This document shows positions 56,528 to 64,000 of a stretch of DNA of 64,000 nucleotides, in pieces. Position 1 is the first letter of the stretch, and every line of letters begins with the position of its first letter. The position numbers and the translations under genes were made by a program. The notes under the pieces are model-generated. The model was not told the origin of the DNA, searched no databases, and saw only the letters and a list, made by a program, of their open reading frames with translations. Source of the DNA: Ophiobolus disseminans (lineage: Eukaryota; Ascomycota; Dothideomycetes; Pleosporales; Phaeosphaeriaceae); assembly GCA_010093685.1 (NCBI GenBank), contig MU006218.1, forward strand, positions 283,766-347,765, read 5' to 3'.

Positions 56528-58243
56528 ATGAATATCCATCCGTCCCGGCAAGCCTATGTCGAGGAGGAGGATGGCGCAGTACGTCTTTATTCCGTTCTTA
56601 CCCGTCGATATTTGCGCTCCAACACTGCGAAGAAATTCACGTGCTGCCAGAGCTACCTACTATGCGAACATGAAGCTGACGAAAACATGCAGGGCGACGC
56701 TATGGAGGGCATTGACCTCGCTAATGTCCGTAAGTATATGTGTTTGCCAAATATACAATGTTCACGCAAACTAACGTGCTCAGCTCTCGATCGCGACCAT
56801 GCGATGCCCGGAGGCGCGAACGAAAAGGCTTCCACCCTAATGGACGAATTTGACCGAAAGCGGAGAGCTGCACAGCTTATCGTACCGACCGCCGACCGCG
56901 ACGTCAAAGCGAGGCTTCGGTCAAGGGGAGAGCCCACGATTCTCTTTGGCGAAGGGCCTGCAGACCGCCGCGACCGACTTCGAGCGTTACTGGCAGATGC
57001 CGCGGAGGCGAACGGCGAGGATCCGGAAGACATCGAAATGCAAGAGTCGACTGAGGCGCCTGGAGATGAGCAGGAGGAGTTCTATACCCAGGGCACACAG
57101 GCGCTGCTCGATGCGCGAAGGGACATGGCACGGTATTCACTCCCACGATCAAAGGAGCGAGTTGCGTACCAGCGGCGCGAAGCTACGATACCACTCAAGG
57201 CCCATATCGAGTTCCGCAACAACATCAAGGATCGATTGAAAGGCTTCGAGTTGTACGGCTCGCAGACAGCAGATCGGCCTGTTAGCATTGTTCGAGTCTC
57301 GCCAAACGGCCAGTATGTCGCATATGGTACATGGGGCGGCAAAGTGGCCTTGCTGGAGATACCGAGTCTCGAACAGAAAAAGGCATATCGTGGTGGGCAT
57401 ACAGAGCGGGCCACGGGCATAGACTGGATGCCCGGTGCAACACTCCCTGGCAGTAGCGTGTCAAGCTCGAGCGTAAACTTCGCCTCTGGTGGAGCCGGAG
57501 GAAAGATCCAACTATGGTCACTCGATGATGACAAGCCACGACAAACACTCGAGGGCCACACGGAGCGGGTATGTCGAGTTGCGTTCCATCCATCTGGACG
57601 ATATCTGGCCTCGGCTTCAGACGACACAACGTGGCGCCTTTGGGATGTGAACACTGGTCAAGAACTCCTGACGCAAGAAGGACATTCGAAAGAAGTCTAC
57701 TGTGTGAGCTTCAATGGCGACGGATCGCTGGTCGCCAGTGCTGGTCTCGACAGCATCGGCCGTGTCTGGGACGTCCGCACTGGTCGAGTTATTTACATGC
57801 TGGAGAGTCACATCAAACCCATCTACGGCTTAGCCTGGAACGCGGACGGCCACCGTCTCCTCTCCGGATCAGGAGATGGTTTTATGAAGTGCTGGGACGT
57901 TAGAGCAATGAGAGAGTCTAATTCAATCGCCGCAAACACCGGCGGCGTCACAGACTTGCGATGGTTCAAAGGCACCGACGGACCAAACAGCGGAGTACAG
58001 ATGCAGGAAAACAGCGAAGGCGAACTCACACCCAAGAAGGCATCAACATTTGTCATATCTTCCGGCTTCGACAAAAACATCCAGATATTCTCTGCCGACG
58101 ACTGGGCGCACTGCAAAACCCTACAGGGACACTCTGGACCCGTGTTCAGCACAGATGTCACGAGTGATGCTGCTTGGATCGTCAGTGGCGGAAAAGATCG
58201 GACCGTGAAGCTGTGGGCTCGAGACGACAACCAAGGAATATGA
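56528..58243 (+). CDS. prp4: U4/U6 snRNP WD40 protein PRP4
   Basis: Spliceosomal protein of the U4/U6 snRNP (PRP4/PRPF4 family). Exons 56528-56578, 56693-56729 and 56784-58243 give 515 residues; the introns are 114 and 54 bp. A PRP4-like (SFM) motif is seen in the N-terminus (VPTADRDVKARLRSRGEPTILFGEGPADRRDRLRALL). About seven WD40 repeats follow, with clear GH..WD units (GHTERVCRVAFHPSGRYLASASDDTTWRLWD, GHSKEVYCVSFNGDGSLVASAGLDSIGRVWD, ending GGKDRTVKLWARDD). Between the last repeats lies a short insert with TPKKAST. The two tiny exons at the start are supported by frame and by the text DLANVPLDRDHAMPGGANEKA. Confidence 0.95.
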   Translation: MNIHPSRQAYVEEEDGAVRLYSVLTRRYLRSNTAKKFTCCQSYLLCEHEADENMQGDAMEGIDLANVRKYMCLPNIQCSRKLTCSALDRDHAMPGGANEKASTLMDEFDRKRRAAQLIVPTADRDVKARLRSRGEPTILFGEGPADRRDRLRALLADAAEANGEDPEDIEMQESTEAPGDEQEEFYTQGTQALLDARRDMARYSLPRSKERVAYQRREATIPLKAHIEFRNNIKDRLKGFELYGSQTADRPVSIVRVSPNGQYVAYGTWGGKVALLEIPSLEQKKAYRGGHTERATGIDWMPGATLPGSSVSSSSVNFASGGAGGKIQLWSLDDDKPRQTLEGHTERVCRVAFHPSGRYLASASDDTTWRLWDVNTGQELLTQEGHSKEVYCVSFNGDGSLVASAGLDSIGRVWDVRTGRVIYMLESHIKPIYGLAWNADGHRLLSGSGDGFMKCWDVRAMRESNSIAANTGGVTDLRWFKGTDGPNSGVQMQENSEGELTPKKASTFVISSGFDKNIQIFSADDWAHCKTLQGHSGPVFSTDVTSDAAWIVSGGKDRTVKLWARDDNQGI

Positions 58244-61200
58244 GGCAAATCGAAAGTCTCTCGGAGCGTCTAGAGCGAGTAAGAAACTCACCTTCAAAGT
58301 AAGTGCACCCCAAGTGTTTCGCGCTCCCAAGGTCTTGCCAACCCGCGTATGATGAACACAACATGTCCATAGCTCAAAAGAGATACCCCTCGGTTTCCAA
58401 GTGAATGGAAATACGATATCATGGTACGTCGTGCCCAGTTCAACCGATCATTTCTCTTCGCTTTCCTTTTGTCAATCTCCTTGAGTCTCCGCCGTTGTTT
58501 TCCGCGTGTCAATTGCGTTTTTGCGCGAAGGGTTTCCATCGCCGTGATCGGCAGACGTGTACGCGATGCACGCGTCACATACCGCTCGTTGCAACTCCAG
58601 AAACACGTGCGCCGAAAGAAGTTACACGGTAGCGGTTACACGCGACCATCACGCTGCTACCATCACGTCTGCAACATGGCACCGGACTACTTTCCTCACG
58701 TCTTCAACCCAAGGGCTAAGTCCACTTCGTTACCATTTTCTACACGTCTAGAACATTCAACAACAATGACGCTCCACACCGCAAGATAGTCCATTTGAAA
58801 CAGCAACACGTCTGGCGCGTTCGATTCCAACCTTAGATCTTGGCCTAGTGATGTCTAGATACTGCAATTGGCCAAAAGACGTTACTTCACCGCTCCTCTT
58901 CAAGAGTCGTACTCCGAGCGACAAAATAACATTTCCCATTCGCAGGCATGCCTCGTTGCTCGACCAGCGCTTGCCGTCATCGCCTGGAGTCCTAGCGCCT
59001 GGCAATTTCGTGACATTGGAAAGCGAAAACATGTGACTCATGGCCAGATGCTCGATCGAGGCCCACTATGCCAAGATGTCAACAACTTACAAAGACGACT
59101 GTTTGTCGACAGGAATAAACTTGCCAGAGAAGTCTAAGTGGCTGGGACCAGGGGTGCAAGCGCGGATGCGGAACGTCAAGCGAGCCATACACCGCTACAG
59201 CCTCACCTTTTGGGCAGCCACAAATAGCAGAGGCTCGATCGGAGGACTCATACTATGCGCCCTCCAAGTTGGGCTCCAACGCACACTGCAACGATAAACG
59301 CATTTCTTTGCATCAAGCCTCAGCATCGGTGAGGCTTTCCGGTCAAGTTGGCCAGCGTCTCACAGTAGAGAAGCAGGAAGTGATTGAGAAGAATGAGTGG
59401 AGAATGGCAGTCGTTGGAGGGTTCAGCTCTCCGCCATGGCCCGGGGACGCGTGTGCCACAGTACGCGCCTGAGGAGATGACCTGTAACGGTCGATCCAGG
59501 ACCACGGCGAGCAGGAATTGTCCGCAGGCTCTAACAGTGGCTGTGGTGGGATCGCCCTGGCTTATTCAGAGCAACATTGGCGCTTTACCTTTTCCACATA
59601 ACTGTACTTTGTTTGTGTGACGCGATCTGTAGCCTTTTGGTTAGGGATTCATTGTCTTAGCTTGCTCCGATATGGGTCGCACAATTGCGGGCAACGAGCA
59701 CAAACAGCCGTGCTACGGCCGTGAAGACATGGAGCATTATGCGATTGGCACAGCTTCGCTGCGAGCAGAGATGCACATTATTGCTTGCTACTTTTGCGGC
59801 TGCGATCGACAGGCGAACAAACGGTGCGATTTCTTTACGGGATCTGGATTATTTCCGAAAAGCAGCCAATGGCGCACGGAGCGGCATCGCTTACCCAGCA
59901 TGTCGGTAGACAGACTTCGGATGAGGTCGTGGGACAGAGCGGCGGCAAGTCGCTGCAGTGTTTGCTTGGGATTGCGAAGATGGGCACGCCCCAGCCAGAT
60001 GGAGATGCGGCCGCCTGGTACCTTACACCAGGCACCTCACGATAATGAGAGCGGACACAGAGACACAGGAATGGTAGTCCAGAGACCGAGACTGACAGGG
60101 AAGCACGCTGCAAGAGTAAGCGGTGAGATGACTCGTGCGCGCGGAAGGGAGCCGGAAGTTGGACAGATGACACCATCATGGAGGACTTGCGAGCGCGACC
60201 AAAGGCCTGCGTGAGTGGGCAGTTGATTTTGATTTGATTGTGGTTTTGCGTCGGCTGACGGCGATATGAGACGCTGCTGGGCTCAAATGTTGAAGGTTGC
60301 GGTATTGTGAGGTAGGCCTCGGAACAAGCCGGGCCGCGGCTCGCTCATGCTCAGGACTACCGCAGCAGACCTCACGATGCAGCACAGGGACCACAACACC
60401 ACGATGCTCGCCGTGCGCGCCGCCCATCCTGACTCTTTCGAGCAGAGTTTTCACCGCGCCGGGCTAAGCGTGCACGGCGCGAATCAACAGTCTGGCACGG
60501 CAAAATTTGGCTGGAAAGGGTCGGGCCGCGTGGGCTAAGCCAGTCACGCTGGCCGTATCGATAGCAGGCCCACCAGGCTACTTCGCACGGCGGCACGGGA
60601 GCACCGGGTGAGCGCCGGTGCAGGTGTCGTACCAGAGGCTCGCTGCAGTGACATGCCCGTGAATGCCCTCAATTCCAGCGCGCGCCATGCGTGACAGCGG
60701 GCGGGCACAAACGGTCCAGCATCACTCTGGCAGACGGCCGCCGTCCAGCGAGCGGCGCTGCGTCTTCGCAGGGCAAACAGTGGGCTGCGCGTGCGGAGGG
60801 GGGACGGGCCATGGCTGGCCTCTTCTGCACGCTCAGCCAGTCGTTGCGTGTGTGCAAAGCATGCTGCAGCAGTGCTACCCGACGGCCCTTGGGGCGCCGA
60901 ATGGCAGGGCGTGGCCAGTGTTTCGCGTGCATCCCACGGAAGCGACTCAAGCGACTCTTGTCTTGCTGCACACCCCGCTTGGAAGCCCAGCCTAAGAATC
61001 CAGCTTTATCTACCGCTAGCCCGCCCGCTCCCCACCTGAGTTACCATCACCACCCTGCCCTCACCCTGCTGCGCCGCCGACGCGTAGTGCAACTTTGCAT
61101 TCAAGACCGCTCGCTTCAGGCCCGCCCATCGCCTCCGTTGATAGCTTCCGTCGCCGTTTCATCCTGCTTTCTGACATCGCCCGGGCCTCCAGCGATCGAG

Positions 61201-61267
61201 ATTACCGAAAAGAGCAATCCACACCGCCAGTCCGGCCTACACCGGTACTTTGCTACAAGAGCCCACC
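58244..61267. other. 3-kb gene-poor region upstream of the bZIP gene
   Basis: No recognisable gene. Long frames occur (58421-58789, 59672-60214, 60691-61371 on plus) but they overlap each other in several frames of GC-rich sequence and show no domain, as expected by chance. It probably holds the 3' end of prp4 and a long promoter and leader of the bZIP gene. An RNA gene cannot be excluded by eye. Confidence 0.45.
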
Positions 61268-63324
61268 ATGGACTTTTCCTCCTCCAACACACACCACATG
61301 GATTTCCACAGACCCTCGTCTACGCTGAGTCACATGGACCGGAAACCCTCTGCCTTCAGCTTCGACGATAACGCCACGCTCGACTCCAACATCCTGGACA
61401 CGCCTACCCTCATGTCGCCCACCACCAGCACCCAGGGCATCTTCTCGCCAGACACCTCCATCTGGGAGGACTTCTCCGCCGGCCAGTTCGTCGACCGCAC
61501 CGCCTCCAGCTCTGTTGTCAATACCAACGGCAACAACCCCTTCTTCACCGAGCAGAGCAACAACCCGTTTGCCCGTCTGCCCCCAAACCAGGCCGCTACC
61601 TATGGCCAACAGACGTGGCCAATGGCCGACAACTCTGGCTCGCGGACGCCGACTGCCTCCAAGCCGCTGAACCCGTTTGGACCCGGTGACTTTGGAGCTG
61701 CACCCTTTGTGCCTGAGCAGCAGCAAATGCAATATCACGGACTCCCCGTTCACACCAACGTCAGGCCCAGTGCCGTCTTCCCGCAAGCCGCTCCTGAGCA
61801 GCCCATGTCGCCGCACACGCACTCGGACTGGATGGCCTTCAACCAGCAGGAGATGGACTCACGGCCCGGCCCCAAGCGTATGAGGCACAACACACCTCCA
61901 CGCTCCTTCTCGCCCCGTCGCGACGGTGGCATCAGGAAGAAGAACGCCCGCTTTGACATCCCCGCCGAGCGGAACCTGCTCAACATCGACAACCTCATCC
62001 AGAGCTGCACCAACGAGGATGACCTTAAGGAGCTCAAGCAACAAAAACGACTCCTCCGCAACAGACAGGCCGCGTATGTACTCCCCCTGGCTTTTGGTTC
62101 GGCGTTCCACCTTTGGTCCCGTCTGCCATTTGGTATATGCTCTCCTCCTTGATCACATGCTAACTTCATGACAGACTTGACTCACGGCAACGAAAGAAGA
62201 AGCACACTGAAGAGCTTGAGGAAGAGAAGAAGATCTGGATGGACAAGATGTGCGGCATGGAAGAGGAGTTTGGCCGCATGCGTGTTGAGTACGAAGCCCT
62301 GATGTCCGAGAAAGAGAACTGGCACCGCGAGTCCATGGACATGCACCACATGATCAATCAGCTGCAGTTCGACAAAGAGGAGCTCGTCCGCAATCACACT
62401 CTAGAGAGTGGCGAGCTTCGAAAGAAGGTCTCTGTCCTTACCGAGAGACTTGAGAACGCCACTGGCAACGGTATGGCTGTCGCACCCAGCACCACCTTCA
62501 CCGACTTCGCCTCTGAAATGGACAACCTCCACATGGGCAGCAACGACTGGGACAACTACATCTTCGTCAACGACTTTGCCTCAGACGAGCAGACGCCCCC
62601 TGGCCAAAATCAAGACCACACCATGGCTGTCGTCCCACGCGCCAAGGAAGAGGACAAGCCCGTCGCTTCTGGGCTCCTGCTTATGCTGCTGCTTTGCGGC
62701 GCCTTCGTTGCAAGCAAGTCTGGTGGCGCTGCTCCTCCTATTCCTCGCATGCCTGATGAGGTCCGCGCTGCATCTGCTACCGTACTCGACAGCATCTTCA
62801 AGGATGCCGGTGTCTCAACCACTCTGGCCGAGCAAGGCATCACTGCGAGCCACGTCTCTGCATTCGAGCCAGGCCCATCTGGCGTCGCATGGCCCAAGAC
62901 AACTCTCTCTGGCTCTGAACTCGCTGGCATCTCTGGATCTCACCTCGACCAACTGCACTCGCACCTCACTGGACCTACAAAGGACCAGGAGGCCGAGCAG
63001 CTCTTCTCCATCACACCTGCGCAGTACAACAGCATGACCTCTTTGGACTTCACCCGCCCACGCTACAGCATGACCAGCGACGACCTCAGTGATCCCCTCT
63101 CCCCTGGCTCTCAACCATCACACCGCCGCAACCTCGCTGAATCTCTTGCCGCCATGCGCGAGCAGAGCAAAGGTGACTCCGCTGCTGATGTCTACACACG
63201 AAGCCTGCTGTGGGACAAGATCGCACCTGAAGTCGTCCACGAGTTCAAGCGCATCGTCGAAGAGTCCGCTGCCATGTCACGACCCAACACCTCCGACGGC
63301 CCCAAGACTGAAGTCATGACCTGA
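61268..63324 (+). CDS. bZIP transcription factor with internal hydrophobic segment
   Basis: 651 residues from exons 61268-62073 and 62175-63324; the 101-bp intron (GTATGT, GACAG) splits the basic region, with codon GC|A. A disordered N-terminus rich in Ser, Asn, Pro and Phe is followed by a bZIP (about 255-320): LKQQKRLLRNRQAALDSRQRKKKHTEELEEEKK, then leucine-spaced coiled coil (MEEEFGRMRVEYEALM, LRKKVSVLTERLEN). At about 434-450 a 17-residue nonpolar run (ASGLLLMLLLCGAFVAS) occurs, followed by about 200 residues that include RRNLAESLAAMREQ. NRQAALDSRQRKK departs from the usual NxxAAxxSR spacing only slightly. It belongs to a fungal bZIP subgroup whose targets I cannot name. Confidence 0.85.
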
Positions 63325-64000
63325 ACGAAGCCAACACACACATACTTTCCTATGTCGACTCTCCTAGGTTGCATTAGTCGTTTTCTCAGCATAGCGCTTC
63401 ACTTCTTACCCCGTCACCGGGGATCCTGTAGGGAAACAAGTTGCATCACGGGGTGGAAAGCCATTTTTCATCGTGTTTTTCTTCCCCTTTGCACAGCTCA
63501 CAACGAGTTTTCGCATACCGCCACCGTTTCCTTCGCGCCATCTGCCCTGGCCAGGTTTTCTACAACATTTGGGACGGCATCGTCGATTTTGGGTACGCTA
63601 CTCTTGTATGTACCCGCATCGCTCAGCATTACGGCGGTTGGATATTCTGCTTCTTGGCGTCGTTGATGTTTGCGCACACACGACTGTCCACTAAAGGTTT
63701 TTGTTTACTCTTTTTACCATTTTTTATATTCGTGTTCGGCGGCCTTTTAGCGAGCACATATCTTGTTTACATTGCGCAGCGTAGCGAGCGTTTGTTTTTG
63801 TTTTGGCGACGGATCTCTTTTGTCTATACTTTTCCACGAGATGGACGCAGCACTTCATGTCCCCTTGCTACGACACTGTATATGAATGGCTACGAAAGAT
63901 TGAACCTCACGACGATGCTGCCCCGAGGCTTTGGGGAGCATGGATGGATGACGCGGAATTTGGATACTTTGTTGTTTGTTTGCGCTTATTGAAGAGATGA
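63325..64000. other. 3' region of the bZIP gene up to the window end
   Basis: T-rich sequence with an open frame at 63441-63992 that lacks any motif. Most likely 3' UTR and spacer; a membrane protein gene starting here is not supported. Confidence 0.5.

Noticed and set aside
59672..60214. 180-codon open frame between prp4 and the bZIP gene
   Set aside because: No domain, and overlapping open frames in other phases of GC-rich DNA make a chance frame likely.
63441..63992. 183-codon open frame after the bZIP gene with hydrophobic runs
   Set aside because: T-rich 3' sequence read as Phe/Leu; no motif and no upstream promoter space.
1..64000. Transposons, CRISPR-like arrays or telomeric repeats
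   Set aside because: No transposase, reverse transcriptase, terminal inverted repeat or TTAGGG-type array was recognised by reading. The only arrays are the 36-bp coding repeats and the short 12- and 13-bp duplications.

Overview
The window is nuclear DNA of a filamentous ascomycete (Pezizomycotina; Dothideomycetes is the likeliest class, by inference only). The evidence is short introns of about 46-65 bp with GTAAGT-like donors and CTAAC/CTGAC branch sites, monocistronic genes on both strands, and fungal families such as DUF3818-PX proteins, fungal rhodopsin-like receptors, UstYa-like oxidases and small F-box/2EXR-like proteins. All gene models below were spliced by hand from the sequence. 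Exon sums were checked for reading frame for every model except the start-uncertain and degenerate loci.

Layout. 1-2.4 kb: divergent casein kinase II alpha (cut by the window edge) and RNase P subunit RPP1. 3.5-8.1 kb: an accessory block with two intact and two broken copies of a small F-box/2EXR-like family and a decayed DUF3176-type membrane protein gene. 8.2-9.8 kb: an MFS transporter. 10.8-12.0 kb: a divergent F-box-like gene with an in-frame stop. 13.7-19.5 kb: sulfate permease, a short Mex67-like protein, ERV46. 20.1-22.8 kb: three more family copies in tandem, the last truncated. 23.5-26.7 kb: PX-DUF3818 protein. 28.4-31.2 kb: secreted subtilisin-like protease. 32.1-34.9 kb: ARS2/Serrate. 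35.8-38.2 kb: TspO/MBR protein and a DHA1-type MFS transporter. 39.1-47.3 kb: rhodopsin-like membrane protein, a secreted repeat protein, a UstYa-like oxidase, an ACS-type MFS transporter and a FAD-linked oxidase. 48.0-51.1 kb: three further family copies, all on the plus strand. 51.4 kb: a small secreted cysteine-rich protein. 52.1-58.2 kb: MPS1 kinase, PTC7-type phosphatase, PRP4 spliceosomal WD40 protein. 61.3-63.3 kb: a bZIP transcription factor behind 3 kb without a recognisable gene.

Most interesting system: 41.2-43.4 kb holds a divergent pair made of a 139-residue signal-peptide protein with nine tandem PAVLQGR-containing repeats and a UstYa-like (DUF3328) protein with both HxxHC motifs. 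This is the signature of a fungal ribosomal peptide (dikaritin-type RiPP) cluster, here with a core sequence I do not recognise and without the usual dibasic processing sites. A transporter and a FAD-linked oxidase follow directly.

Second theme: at least nine copies of one fast-evolving small protein family sit in three blocks between conserved genes. Nearly all share one architecture: a very short first exon and a phase-2 intron just before the conserved SPLLRLPxELRN core. Several copies are decaying, one with a CAG-to-TAG-type stop that would fit repeat-induced point mutation.
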